NCBI GenBank assembly: GCA_022764505.1
Contig: JALEQJ010000004.1
Span: 1-64,000, forward strand
Reading direction: 5' to 3'
Origin: Phocaeicola sp.
Lineage (GTDB): Bacteria > Bacteroidota > Bacteroidia > Bacteroidales > Bacteroidaceae
Length of the DNA stretch: 64,000 bases
The notes beneath the pieces were generated by a model. That model saw only the letters and a program-made list of their open reading frames with translations, was not told the DNA's origin and made no database searches. The translations under genes were made by a program, and so were the position numbers. Within the stretch, counting starts at the first letter, position 1. Every line of letters begins with the position of its first letter. Of this stretch, positions 44,925 through 54,157 are shown in pieces.

Positions 44925-45041
44925 ATTCAAAGACTCTTTACACACTGATAAGGAATAATTCTCTGTTCTTTTTCTTCTCTAAAAAACAAAAAGTATACAT
45001 TTTCACCGATGCTTTTAATAAAGATTTAACGCTATAGAAAA

Positions 45042-45070
45042 TTGACTGTTAAAATAAAGACCTATCTTTG
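45042..45070 (+). promoter_or_regulatory. Promoter of purB
   Basis: TTG (45042-45044), an 18-bp spacer and TATCTTTG (45063-45070). The purB ATG is 121 bp downstream, leaving a leader of about 115 nt in which I see no known riboswitch. Confidence 0.6.
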
Positions 45071-45190
45071 CCACTTCTTATAGACCGATATAGTATAAGC
45101 AGGCTGAGATAGTCTTCTTTCTATGCTCGGGAAGTGTAAATAAAGTATTAGCAGCCACAAAGAAAAACGTTCTAAATATAGGTCCTAAAC

Positions 45191-46537
45191 ATGAAATTCG
45201 ATGCACTCACCGCTATTTCTCCCGTAGATGGAAGATATAGGAACAAGACAAACACATTAGCACAATATTTTTCTGAATTTGCCCTTATCAGATACAGGGT
45301 TCGTGTAGAAATAGAGTATTTTATTGCCTTGTGCGAAGTGGGTCTTCCACAGCTGGCAGATTTTGACACAGCTCGTTTCACTACATTGAGAGATATTTAT
45401 CTCACTTTCGGAGAAGTAGAAGCACAACGTATCAAAGAAATAGAATCTATTACCAATCACGATGTAAAGGCTGTAGAATACTTTATCAAAGAGCGTTTTG
45501 ATGCTATAGGCGGATTAGATAAGTACAAAGAATTTATCCACTTCGGGCTTACTTCTCAAGACATCAATAACACTTCTGTTCCACTATCCCTCAAGGAAGC
45601 CTTGCATGAGGTCTATGTGCCACAACTCATTGAGCTGATAGAAAAATTGGAACAAGACGCACAAGCGTGGAGTCAAATTTCTATGCTTGCCAAGACACAC
45701 GGTCAGCCTGCCTCCCCTACTCGCTTAGGAAAAGAAGTACAAGTATTTGCATACAGACTTCGCCAGCAATTAAAGTCTTTGGAACGCATTACTCTTACAG
45801 CCAAGTTCGGAGGAGCTACAGGAAACTACAATGCACATCACGTAGCTTATCCCGCTATCAACTGGGCAGCATTCGGCGATAAGTTTGTAGCAGAGAAATT
45901 AGGCTTGCAACGTGAAGCTTATACCACTCAAATATCCAATTACGACAGTCTATCGGAACTATTTGATACACTTAAACGTATCAATACCATTATGATAGAT
46001 ATGAACAGGGATTTCTGGCAATACATCTCTATGGAATACTTCAAACAGAAGATAAAACAAGGAGAAGTAGGTTCCAGTGCTATGCCACACAAAGTAAACC
46101 CCATAGATTTTGAGAATGCAGAAGGAAACTTGGGCGTAGCCAATGCGTTGTTTGAGCATCTGTCTGCCAAATTGCCGGTTTCTCGTCTACAAAGAGATCT
46201 CACAGACTCTACTGTACTCAGAAACATCGGTGTACCTTTGGCACACACTATCATTGCCATTCAAAGCAGTTTGAAAGGATTGCATAAGCTCCTTTTGAAT
46301 GAAAAAGCCCTGCACCAAGACTTAGAAAATTGTTGGAGTGTAGTAGCAGAAGCGATTCAAACCATTCTTCGTAGAGAAGGTTATCCTAACCCTTACGAAG
46401 CACTGAAGGCATTGACCAGAACAAACGAAGGTATCACAACAGAGAGTATTCACGCATTCATAGAGACCTTAGACGTAGCAGAAAATATCAAAGAAGAGCT
46501 ACGTGTCATCACACCACATAATTATACAGGCATTTAA
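45191..46537 (+). CDS. purB: Adenylosuccinate lyase
   Basis: A 448-residue fumarase/aspartase-superfamily enzyme. AKTHGQPASPTRLGKE holds one catalytic His, and the signature GEVGSSAMPHKVNPIDFENAEG contains the mobile-loop Ser. FGLTSQDINNT is the nucleotide-binding region. It cleaves adenylosuccinate to AMP and SAICAR to AICAR. Length is normal. It is followed after 57 bp by the pseudouridine synthase gene. Confidence 0.98.
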   Translation: MKFDALTAISPVDGRYRNKTNTLAQYFSEFALIRYRVRVEIEYFIALCEVGLPQLADFDTARFTTLRDIYLTFGEVEAQRIKEIESITNHDVKAVEYFIKERFDAIGGLDKYKEFIHFGLTSQDINNTSVPLSLKEALHEVYVPQLIELIEKLEQDAQAWSQISMLAKTHGQPASPTRLGKEVQVFAYRLRQQLKSLERITLTAKFGGATGNYNAHHVAYPAINWAAFGDKFVAEKLGLQREAYTTQISNYDSLSELFDTLKRINTIMIDMNRDFWQYISMEYFKQKIKQGEVGSSAMPHKVNPIDFENAEGNLGVANALFEHLSAKLPVSRLQRDLTDSTVLRNIGVPLAHTIIAIQSSLKGLHKLLLNEKALHQDLENCWSVVAEAIQTILRREGYPNPYEALKALTRTNEGITTESIHAFIETLDVAENIKEELRVITPHNYTGI

Positions 46538-46594
46538 GAAACAATATCAGATAAAAAGCCCGAGAGGGTAGTATTAACGTATCATCAACATTTT

Positions 46595-47932
46595 ATGACA
46601 ACAGACAAAGAGTACAGAACAGAAAAAAATTTTGAACGTTCTGATCGTGAACAAAACAACCATTACCAAGGAAACAGATACAGAGGTAATCATAGCGAAC
46701 ACTCACCTTACTCACATCGTCCATCTTACTCCAGAGAACAAAACAACAGAGGAAGTTATGGAAACGATCAATATGGAAGAGAAGACAGACGCTTCAAACC
46801 CAATAGAGAAGACAGATACCAAGGTGGAAACCGCCCATCTTACAATAAACCACGCTACGGTGGCAATTCCTATGGCAATGCACCTCGCACCTACAACAAT
46901 CGTGCAGAACATTCACGTCCGCAAGAAGGAAACTATAGAAACTACAATATAGAAGACGGATACGAAAACAGAGAAAGCAGACAAGAATTCCGTCCACGCT
47001 ATAATACGAATAACAACTATCGCCCACGCTATAATAACAACGATGGCGATAGACGTAATGACTTCCGTCCTTATGGAGAACGTCAAGGGCAAGGAAACTC
47101 ATACGATCGTAGACCCAAGCAAGGTTTTCGCCCACGTACAGCAGATTACAATCCCAATGCGAAGTACAGCCATAAGAAACAAATAGAGTATAAGGAACAA
47201 TTCACAGATCCAGATGCACCAATCCGCCTGAATAAATTCTTAGCCAATGCAGGTATCTGTTCCCGTAGAGAAGCAGACGAATTTATCACTGCAGGAGTAG
47301 TCAGCGTAAACGGAGAAATTGTTACAGAATTGGGAACCAAAGTCAAGCGCACAGACGAAGTGAAATTTCACGACCAATCTGTGAACATAGAACGCAAAGT
47401 CTACATTCTGCTCAATAAACCCAAAGATTGTGTAACCACTGTAGACGATCCACAAGAGAGAAAGACCGTACTCAATCTCGTAGCCAACGCTTGTAAAGAA
47501 CGTATTTATCCGGTAGGTCGCTTAGACAGAAATACCACCGGTGTACTTCTCCTTACCAACGATGGAGAAATGGCATCTAAGCTTACACACCCTAAATACC
47601 TCAAGAAAAAAATATACCACGTATATTGCGACAAGAACGTAACACGTGCAGACTTAGACCAAATTCTCAATGGAATAGAACTCCCGGACGGAGAAATCCA
47701 TGCAGATGCTGTAAGCTACGCATCGGAAACAGACAAATCTCAAGTAGGTATAGAAATTCACTCAGGACGTAACCGCATTGTACGCCGTATATTCGAAGCA
47801 TTGGGTTATCGTGTTATCAAGTTGGACAGAGTTTATTTTGCCGGGCTGACCAAGAAAGGTCTTCGCCGTGGAGATTGGCGTTTCCTCACAGAAGCAGAAG
47901 TAAACGTATTGCGCATGGGTGCATTTGAATAA
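46595..47932 (+). CDS. RluB/RsuA-type rRNA pseudouridine synthase with a long low-complexity N-terminus
   Basis: A 445-residue protein. Residues about 1-195 are low complexity and dominated by Asn, Arg, Tyr, Gly and Ser (NRGSYGNDQYGREDRRF, YNTNNNYRPRYNNND). Then come an S4 domain (PIRLNKFLANAGICSRREADEFI) and the RluB/RsuA catalytic domain with the Asp motif VGRLDRNTTGVLLLTNDGE and GRNRIVRRIFEALGYRVIKLDR. The enzyme isomerises a uridine in rRNA. The disordered basic N-terminus is likely to bind RNA. It lies between purB and asnS, all co-oriented. Confidence 0.94.
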   Translation: MTTDKEYRTEKNFERSDREQNNHYQGNRYRGNHSEHSPYSHRPSYSREQNNRGSYGNDQYGREDRRFKPNREDRYQGGNRPSYNKPRYGGNSYGNAPRTYNNRAEHSRPQEGNYRNYNIEDGYENRESRQEFRPRYNTNNNYRPRYNNNDGDRRNDFRPYGERQGQGNSYDRRPKQGFRPRTADYNPNAKYSHKKQIEYKEQFTDPDAPIRLNKFLANAGICSRREADEFITAGVVSVNGEIVTELGTKVKRTDEVKFHDQSVNIERKVYILLNKPKDCVTTVDDPQERKTVLNLVANACKERIYPVGRLDRNTTGVLLLTNDGEMASKLTHPKYLKKKIYHVYCDKNVTRADLDQILNGIELPDGEIHADAVSYASETDKSQVGIEIHSGRNRIVRRIFEALGYRVIKLDRVYFAGLTKKGLRRGDWRFLTEAEVNVLRMGAFE

Positions 47933-47961
47933 TATAGTAAAACACATATAAAGCAAGAACA

Positions 47962-49365
47962 ATGGAAACAATTCGTAGAACAAAAATTGCAGACTTGTTG
48001 AAACGTAGAGATTTCGGAGCACAAGTCTGTGCAAAAGGTTGGGTACGTACCCGCCGTGGTAGTAAACAAGTAAGTTTTATCGCCTTGAATGACGGTTCTA
48101 CAATCAATAACGTACAAATAGTAGTAGATTTAGCACAATTCAACGAAGAATTACTGAAGCACATCACTACAGGAGCTTGCCTTTCTGTAGAAGGAGAACT
48201 CGTAGAATCACTTGGTTCCGGGCAGGCTTGCGAAATACAAGCCCGCAAAATAGAAGTATTAGGCACTTGCGACAATAGCTATCCTCTCCAAAAGAAAGGA
48301 CACTCATTGGAGTTCCTCAGAGAGATAGCCCACTTACGTCCACGTACCAACACCTTCGGAGCCGTATTCCGTCTGCGCCACCATATGGCTATGGCTATTC
48401 ACACTTTCTTCCACGAAAGAGGCTTTTTCTACTTCCATACGCCTATCATCACAGCGTCCGATGCAGAAGGAGCCGGACAAATGTTCCAAGTTACTACTCT
48501 GGATATGAACCAGCCTCCACGCAATGAAGACGGCAGTATCAACTATGATGAAGATTTCTTTGCAAGTCCTGCAAACTTAACTGTTTCCGGACAATTAGAA
48601 GGAGAACTGGCTGCTACATCATTGGGAGCGATATACACATTTGGTCCTACATTCCGTGCAGAAAACTCCAATACGCCCAGACACTTGGCAGAGTTTTGGA
48701 TGATAGAGCCTGAAGTTGCCTTCAATGATATCGTAGACAATATGAATTTGGCAGAAGATTTCATCAAGTATTGTGTAAAATGGGCTTTGGACAATTGTGC
48801 AGATGATATAAAGTTCCTCAACGATATGTTTGATAAAGGACTTATAGAACGCTTGGAAGGTGTTTTGAAGGAAGAATTCATACGTCTGCCTTATACAGAA
48901 GGAGTGAAGATTCTGGAAGAAGCCGTGCGCAACGGACATAAGTTTGAGTTCCCTGTATTTTGGGGTGCAGACTTAGCTTCGGAACACGAACGTTATCTGG
49001 TAGAAGAGCATTTCAAACGTCCTGTTATCCTCACAGACTATCCGAAAGAAATCAAAGCTTTCTATATGAAGCAAAATGAAGATGAAAAGACTGTACGTGC
49101 TATGGACGTACTTTTCCCAAAAATCGGAGAAATCATTGGTGGGTCTGAACGTGAAGCAGACTACGAAAAGCTCTACAAACGCATTGAAGAACTTGGTATA
49201 CCAATGAAAGATATGTGGTGGTACTTGGATACACGTAAGTTTGGTACTTGTCCTCACGCAGGATTTGGATTGGGATTTGAACGCTTGTTGCTCTTCGTTA
49301 CAGGTATGTCCAATATCCGCGATGTAATTCCTTTCCCACGTACTCCTCGCAGTGCCAATTTCTAA
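47962..49365 (+). CDS. asnS: Asparaginyl-tRNA synthetase
   Basis: A 467-residue class II synthetase. The OB-fold anticodon domain (about residues 17-110; [22 protein letters not shown]) precedes the catalytic core, with motif 2 in [25 protein letters not shown] and motif 3 in [21 protein letters not shown] rather than the Asp-specific pattern supports Asn. The gene lies 29 bp after the pseudouridine synthase and ends at a strong terminator. Confidence 0.97.
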   Translation: METIRRTKIADLLKRRDFGAQVCAKGWVRTRRGSKQVSFIALNDGSTINNVQIVVDLAQFNEELLKHITTGACLSVEGELVESLGSGQACEIQARKIEVLGTCDNSYPLQKKGHSLEFLREIAHLRPRTNTFGAVFRLRHHMAMAIHTFFHERGFFYFHTPIITASDAEGAGQMFQVTTLDMNQPPRNEDGSINYDEDFFASPANLTVSGQLEGELAATSLGAIYTFGPTFRAENSNTPRHLAEFWMIEPEVAFNDIVDNMNLAEDFIKYCVKWALDNCADDIKFLNDMFDKGLIERLEGVLKEEFIRLPYTEGVKILEEAVRNGHKFEFPVFWGADLASEHERYLVEEHFKRPVILTDYPKEIKAFYMKQNEDEKTVRAMDVLFPKIGEIIGGSEREADYEKLYKRIEELGIPMKDMWWYLDTRKFGTCPHAGFGLGFERLLLFVTGMSNIRDVIPFPRTPRSANF

Positions 49366-49392
49366 GAAGGTCATTGAACATCAATAGTATTA

Positions 49393-49431
49393 TCCCGAAG
49401 CATTCTATAGAATGCTTCGGGATTTTTTTGT
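49393..49431 (+). terminator. asnS terminator
   Basis: ATCCCGAAGCATTCTA (49393-49408) and its reverse complement (49409-49424), a 16-bp perfect inverted repeat followed by seven T. Confidence 0.92.
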
Positions 49432-49493
49432 CTTTTATCCTACATCAACAGAAAAGGCAGACTCTACTTATCTCGTTTTTTGAGATAAATCTG

Positions 49494-49501
49494 TACTTTT
49501 G
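49494..49501 (+). promoter_or_regulatory. -7 box for rpe
   Basis: TACTTTTG, 26 bp before the ATG at 49528 and after the asnS terminator. Confidence 0.5.
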
Positions 49502-49527
49502 TATTATATAACATTAAATATAAGATT

Positions 49528-50181
49528 ATGAAAGAAATAATCGTATCCCCCTCTCTACTCTCCGCAGACTTCGGTTGCTTAGAAAAAGACTTAGATATGA
49601 TCAATCGGAGTGATGCAGATTGGTTACACTTGGACGTGATGGACGGTGTTTTTGTGCCTAATATTTCTTTTGGTTTCCCCATTATGAAGTATGTACAAAA
49701 GCTATGTAAAAAACCCTTAGATGTACATCTTATGATTGTTCAGCCGGAACGTTATGTGGCACAAGTAAGAGATTGCGGAACTATGCTTATGAATGTACAT
49801 TATGAAGCCTCTACTCACCTGCATAGAACCGTACAGGAAATACATCAAGCAGGTATGAAAGCCGGTGTTACACTCAATCCCTCCACACCTGTTTCTGTAT
49901 TGGAAGATATACTCTGTGAAATAGATATGGTACTGCTTATGTCTGTCAATCCGGGATTTGGCGGACAAAAGTTTATCCCTCGCACCATAGAGAAAATTAA
50001 AACTCTGCGAGAAATGATAGACAAACAAGGACTGAGCACCATTATTCAAATAGATGGAGGTGTCAATGCAGAAAATGCCCACACACTCATCACCGCAGGT
50101 GCAGATTCCTTGGTAGCAGGTAGTGCAGTATTCAATGCACCGGATCCATTGACAGTCATTCGCCAACTGAAAAACGTATAA
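49528..50181 (+). CDS. rpe: Ribulose-phosphate 3-epimerase
   Basis: A 217-residue TIM-barrel enzyme. VSPSLLSADFGCL, WLHLDVMDGVFVPNISFG with metal-binding His/Asp, MSVNPGFGGQKFIP and IQIDGGVNAENA are the family signatures. It interconverts ribulose-5-phosphate and xylulose-5-phosphate in the pentose phosphate pathway. It is monocistronic between a -7 box and a perfect terminator. Confidence 0.98.
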   Translation: MKEIIVSPSLLSADFGCLEKDLDMINRSDADWLHLDVMDGVFVPNISFGFPIMKYVQKLCKKPLDVHLMIVQPERYVAQVRDCGTMLMNVHYEASTHLHRTVQEIHQAGMKAGVTLNPSTPVSVLEDILCEIDMVLLMSVNPGFGGQKFIPRTIEKIKTLREMIDKQGLSTIIQIDGGVNAENAHTLITAGADSLVAGSAVFNAPDPLTVIRQLKNV

Positions 50182-50195
50182 TCTTTTTATTCCAA

Positions 50196-50237
50196 AGAGA
50201 CTATAGCAAGATACGGCTTGCTATAGTCTCTTTTTTA
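50196..50237 (+). terminator. rpe terminator
   Basis: AGAGACTATAGCAAG (50196-50210) and CTTGCTATAGTCTCT (50217-50231), a 15-bp perfect stem followed by T. Confidence 0.92.
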
Positions 50238-50306
50238 TTGTAGCACTTATAGTCTTATTTGCTACCCCTGTAGTCTAAAGCTCCGTCCCTCACTTTGGCT
50301 ATCTGT

Positions 50307-52280
50307 ATGAAAAAGACTCCTGTACTTTGGAACACACCACTCATACAAGCTACTTGCTATATGATAGCAGGTATATTCATAGCAGACGCTTGCTACGAAT
50401 GTACTTATCTGTACTATGCACTCATAGGAGTGTATCTCTGCGGTATTATCTGTAGCAGCTTTCTTTATAAATGCCATACAGAGTGGAGAGCGATAGGCTT
50501 AGCCTGTATTTTTCTACTCATAAGCAGTGCCAATGTATATAGAGGACATACAGAAAGGCAGTTCCCCATAATAGATAGTGCCGGTTGTTACGATGTACAG
50601 TTGATTTCTCCTCCGGTCTACACCGAGAAAAATCTAAAAGCTACAGCTATCTTACTACAGCACCACCCTACTCCCTCCCTACAAGGTATTCACCATATAA
50701 ATGGAGGCTACCGAAAAAAGCTCCAACTGACCTTTGCCATAGATACTTGCCATCATTCCACCTTAAAGATAGGGCAAGTCTTACGCATCTACACACAGAT
50801 ACATCCTACAGCGGTAAACAGGAGAATAGAAGGGTGGGACTACGAGAGTTATCTATACAGAAAAGGAATTGTAGGAACAGCTTTTATCCCTGCACGACAC
50901 TACAAAAAAATTTCATTAAAAACAGTAGAAAATCCGACACTCACAGCACTCAAAATACGAGAAACATTGAGTACACGAATAGCCTCTTGGGGTATGACAA
51001 AAGAGGCTACTGCCGTAGTTTCTGCCTTGACAATAGGCGATAAAAGTGAACTTTCTCCCGAGTTAAAAGAAGCATATAGCACTGCAGGCATCAGCCATAT
51101 ACTGGCACTCTCCGGTCTACACGTAGGTATCTTGGCAGGTATGCTTTGGGTGTTATTCTATCCCCTTAGACAACGAGTATGGGGCAGATATGTAACCGGT
51201 ATCGCTTTGGTGCTTCTCTTGGGTGGTTATGCGTTTATCACCGGTATGAGTGCTTCCGTAATACGTGCTGTATGTATGTGTCTGCTCCTCCAGCTTTACA
51301 GCTTGTTCAGCAAGAGAAAAATTTCTCCTATCCCCTTAGTGGGTGTCGTAGCTTTCTTTATGCTACTTTGGGAGCCTATGTATATATTTGACATCGGTTT
51401 CCAACTTTCCTTCGTGGCAGTAACAGGACTTATACTCATCGTTCCACACTTCTCTGCTTTTGCACCTCGCTCATACATTATGAGTCATATTTATCAAGTG
51501 CTTGTAGCTTCCACAGTAGCTCAATGTAGTCTATTGCCTTTCATTCTATATCACTTCGGAACGTTTCCTACTTATTTTCTCTTAGGCAATTTGCTTATGG
51601 CACCTATGGTATTGGTTATCATTTTCCTATCTGTGCTGATATTGTTATTGTCTATCCCTCCTATCCACTACTATCTATGCCGGATTCTGGAAAAACTGAT
51701 AGTGTACTTAAACGAATGCATCACCACCATTACTCATTGGCAAGGTGCTAAGTGGGAAGCATTATACATCTCGGGCTGGGAAGCTATCTTATGTGGGCTT
51801 GTCCTCATCTGCATAATAGCTTACCTACGCAAGCCCCATTTCTATAGATGCAAGTGGTTACTCTGCAGCTGTATACTTTGCATCGGTACTATGCTTTATC
51901 ACAAAGTACAGACACCTACTTTATATTGGGAAATAGGCAGAGGAAAAGTAGCTATCATAGAAAAGCATAGACGCATTTTTCTATCGCCACAAGCAGATAT
52001 TTATAGCTATCACAGGCTACACTGTGCTCTCTTTCGGAATACACAATGGCAGTATAAAAGCAGTACAAAGAAACTTCCACTGCAATATGCCTATATAAGA
52101 AGAGGTTTCCGAGGAAAAATTCAATACTTGCAAACACTCTTTGCTATCCAAGAAGTGGTATTGGACACCTCTCTACCTCCTACACAACTCCACTCTCTAA
52201 AGAAAGAGTGTGAATCGTTGGGACTTCCTTTCCTACTACTCCGCCCGGAAGAAAAAGCCTATCTTCCACTCAAACGATAA
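50307..52280 (+). CDS. comEC: ComEC/Rec2-family DNA uptake channel protein
   Basis: From the ATG at 50307 (MKKTPVLWNTPLIQ), 657 residues; a TTG at 50295 is the only longer start. Membrane segments at the N-terminus are followed by the DUF4131 region and the competence core (ISHILALSGLHVGILAGMLW, about residues 255-275) with about eight helices. It would move single-stranded DNA across the inner membrane. The C-terminal 130 residues correspond in place to the metallo-beta-lactamase-like domain but lack the HxHxDH zinc motif. No other competence gene is in the window. Confidence 0.92.
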   Translation: MKKTPVLWNTPLIQATCYMIAGIFIADACYECTYLYYALIGVYLCGIICSSFLYKCHTEWRAIGLACIFLLISSANVYRGHTERQFPIIDSAGCYDVQLISPPVYTEKNLKATAILLQHHPTPSLQGIHHINGGYRKKLQLTFAIDTCHHSTLKIGQVLRIYTQIHPTAVNRRIEGWDYESYLYRKGIVGTAFIPARHYKKISLKTVENPTLTALKIRETLSTRIASWGMTKEATAVVSALTIGDKSELSPELKEAYSTAGISHILALSGLHVGILAGMLWVLFYPLRQRVWGRYVTGIALVLLLGGYAFITGMSASVIRAVCMCLLLQLYSLFSKRKISPIPLVGVVAFFMLLWEPMYIFDIGFQLSFVAVTGLILIVPHFSAFAPRSYIMSHIYQVLVASTVAQCSLLPFILYHFGTFPTYFLLGNLLMAPMVLVIIFLSVLILLLSIPPIHYYLCRILEKLIVYLNECITTITHWQGAKWEALYISGWEAILCGLVLICIIAYLRKPHFYRCKWLLCSCILCIGTMLYHKVQTPTLYWEIGRGKVAIIEKHRRIFLSPQADIYSYHRLHCALFRNTQWQYKSSTKKLPLQYAYIRRGFRGKIQYLQTLFAIQEVVLDTSLPPTQLHSLKKECESLGLPFLLLRPEEKAYLPLKR

Positions 52281-52298
52281 AAATTTCTCCATTTCTCG

Positions 52299-52328
52299 TT
52301 TGTGTATTTCATAAATAGCGTAAATTTG
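52299..52328 (+). promoter_or_regulatory. Promoter of the tRNA-Gln gene
   Basis: TTTG (52299-52302), an 18-bp spacer and TAAATTTG (52321-52328), 16 bp before the tRNA 5' end. Confidence 0.7.
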
Positions 52329-52344
52329 TACCACACAAATACAC

Positions 52345-52415
52345 TGGGCTATGGTGTAATGGTAACACAACAGATTCTGGTCCTGTTTTTCTTGGTTCGA
52401 ATCCGAGTAGCCCAA
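52345..52415 (+). tRNA. tRNA-Gln, anticodon CUG
   Basis: The cloverleaf fits fully. Acceptor TGGGCTA/TAGCCCA (7 bp), D arm GTGTAATGGTAACAC, anticodon loop TTCTGGT giving CTG (reads CAG), T arm CTTGG-TTCGAAT-CCGAG. The anticodon stem ACAGA/CCTGT has an A-C mismatch at its last pair next to the loop. CCA is not encoded. It is a single-gene unit with its own promoter and terminator. Confidence 0.92.
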
Positions 52416-52421
52416 CAGACA

Positions 52422-52458
52422 GAGGGTGTGTCAGAACGATAAGTACTGACACACCCTC
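52422..52458 (+). terminator. tRNA-Gln terminator
   Basis: GAGGGTGTGTCAG (52422-52434) pairs with CTGACACACCCTC (52446-52458), a 13-bp perfect stem. The following 52459-52969 contains no gene, only the dispersed repeat at 52686-52766 and the -7 box at 52946. Confidence 0.85.
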
Positions 52459-52685
52459 TAAGTTTATTGCTTATACTATGAAGCGTGAATGCCAGAAGGA
52501 CATCTCATTTACTTAGCAAGCAAAACATCGGGAAATCTCCCTTACCAGAAACCGATACACTTATCAGCCTTAATACATTCTATTTACATTCCCTCTGTAA
52601 TCTCTATAAATCTCACAGGAGAAAATGATATAAATCCATAAGCCTATCCACCTTCTCCACATCGGTATCCATACCCTCATTTCAT

Positions 52686-52766
52686 AGCAAGCGTTGCTAT
52701 CGTGATAGCGTTATAACGCTACCGTGGTAGCAAGGCTTCTTTCCGTGATAGCGTTATAACGCTATC
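52686..52766. repeat. Dispersed repeat cluster, copy B (GATAGCGTTATAACGCTATC palindromes)
   Basis: GATAGCGTTATAACGCTATC at 52747-52766 is a perfect 20-bp palindrome; 52704-52723 is the same with one change. Between them is TGGTAGCAAGGCTTCTTT, the reverse complement of the linker in copy A at 33.9 kb. A shorter inverted repeat AGCAA/TTGCT lies at 52686-52698. Same architecture as copy A in opposite orientation, but with a different unit core. Confidence 0.8.
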
Positions 52767-52945
52767 ATCACCCCCTCTACAAGTACCTGCAATAAAGATT
52801 TCAACCCAAGAAAGAGAGTGTTAATTGTTCCACCTATATTTACTTAAAAAGCACCATAAAAAATAGAAGAGAAAATAGAAAGTCTAAAAAAACTATATTG
52901 CAGAAGTTTCAAGCCCATAAAAGAGATATATACCACAAAAAGGCG

Positions 52946-52953
52946 TATTTTTG
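52946..52953 (+). promoter_or_regulatory. -7 box of the amidase/MlaD operon; decides the start
   Basis: TATTTTTG, 17 bp before the ATG at 52970. It excludes the longer frame starting at 52898. Confidence 0.5.
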
Positions 52954-52969
52954 CGCATTATTCGGAAGT

Positions 52970-54157
52970 ATGCAGAAATCACTACAATACATATATTTAT
53001 TTCTACTCCTTTTTACGGCATATCCACTCTCTGCAAAGGAGAGGAATTTCACTGTAGTAATAGATGCCGGACACGGAGGAAAAGATCCCGGTGCTATAGG
53101 AAAAAGAGGAAAAGAAAAGAATATCAATCTCAATGTAGCACTCAAATTGGGACAATACATAGAACAGAATATGACTGATGTACGTGTAGTGTACACCAGG
53201 AAGACAGACACCTTCCTGCCTTTGCACCGCCGTGCGGAAATAGCCAATAAATCCAAAGCCAATTTGTTTATCTCCATACATACCAACTCCTTAGAGAGAA
53301 GAGGTACGCATATAGCAGGTGCAGAGACCTACACCTTAGGATTACACCGCACCAAAGAAAACTTGGAGGTAGCCAAGAAAGAGAACTCCGCCATCTTGAT
53401 AGAGTCCGATTATAAGACACGTTATGCAGGATTTAATCCCAACTCGGCAGAAAGTTACATCATCTTTGAGTTTATGCAGGACAAAAATATGGCGCAAAGT
53501 GTGCAGTTCGCTCGCTCTATCCAAAAAAAGTTCAAAAGCTCCGGACGTGTAGACAGAGGTGTACATCAGGCAGGTTTCTTGGTGCTACGAGAAGCCACTA
53601 TGCCCAGTGTACTCGTAGAATTGGGCTATATTTCCAATCCGAACGAAGAAAGTTTCTTATTGTCCGAACAAGGTGTCAGCCAGTTAGCACGCAGTATTTA
53701 TGATGCCTTTGCACAATATAAATCAGGAGTTCGCACCTCAAATAAGGGAGAAAAAACGACAGAAGAACCCTCTACGCCTATAATAGAAGAGGAAACAAAA
53801 GAAGAAGAGAAAGCATCTACAGAAACTATAGTAGAAGAACCTACCTCTTCTCCTGTACAAGAACAACGTTCCACCACAGCAAAATCCACCTCAAAACCCG
53901 TATTCAAGATACAAATACTTACCTCCAACAAGAGTATACGTAAAGGAGCGAAAGAGTTCAAAGGACTCTCCCCCATCGGCTCTTTCAGAGAAAAAGGAAT
54001 GTATAAATACACCTACTTAGAAAATACGAATTATAATACCGTGTATAGACAGCTCTCTACAGTAAAGAAAAAATTCCCGGGAGCTTTTATCATCGCATTC
54101 AAGAACGGTGAAAAAATAGATGTCAATACAGCCATAGCAGAATTCAAAAAGAAATGA
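52970..54157 (+). CDS. N-acetylmuramoyl-L-alanine amidase with C-terminal SPOR-like domain
   Basis: A 395-residue exported cell-wall hydrolase from the ATG at 52970, with a signal peptide (QKSLQYIYLFLLLFTAYPLSA). The Amidase_3 domain (about residues 25-250) shows zinc ligands in VVIDAGHGGKDPGA, Glu in the following segment, LFISIHTNS, and catalytic Glu in PSVLVELGYISN. A Glu/Thr-rich linker (about 255-315) leads to a SPOR-like C-terminal domain (VFKIQILTSN...). It cleaves septal peptidoglycan stems. It overlaps the MlaD-like gene by 4 bp. Confidence 0.95.
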   Translation: MQKSLQYIYLFLLLFTAYPLSAKERNFTVVIDAGHGGKDPGAIGKRGKEKNINLNVALKLGQYIEQNMTDVRVVYTRKTDTFLPLHRRAEIANKSKANLFISIHTNSLERRGTHIAGAETYTLGLHRTKENLEVAKKENSAILIESDYKTRYAGFNPNSAESYIIFEFMQDKNMAQSVQFARSIQKKFKSSGRVDRGVHQAGFLVLREATMPSVLVELGYISNPNEESFLLSEQGVSQLARSIYDAFAQYKSGVRTSNKGEKTTEEPSTPIIEEETKEEEKASTETIVEEPTSSPVQEQRSTTAKSTSKPVFKIQILTSNKSIRKGAKEFKGLSPIGSFREKGMYKYTYLENTNYNTVYRQLSTVKKKFPGAFIIAFKNGEKIDVNTAIAEFKKK

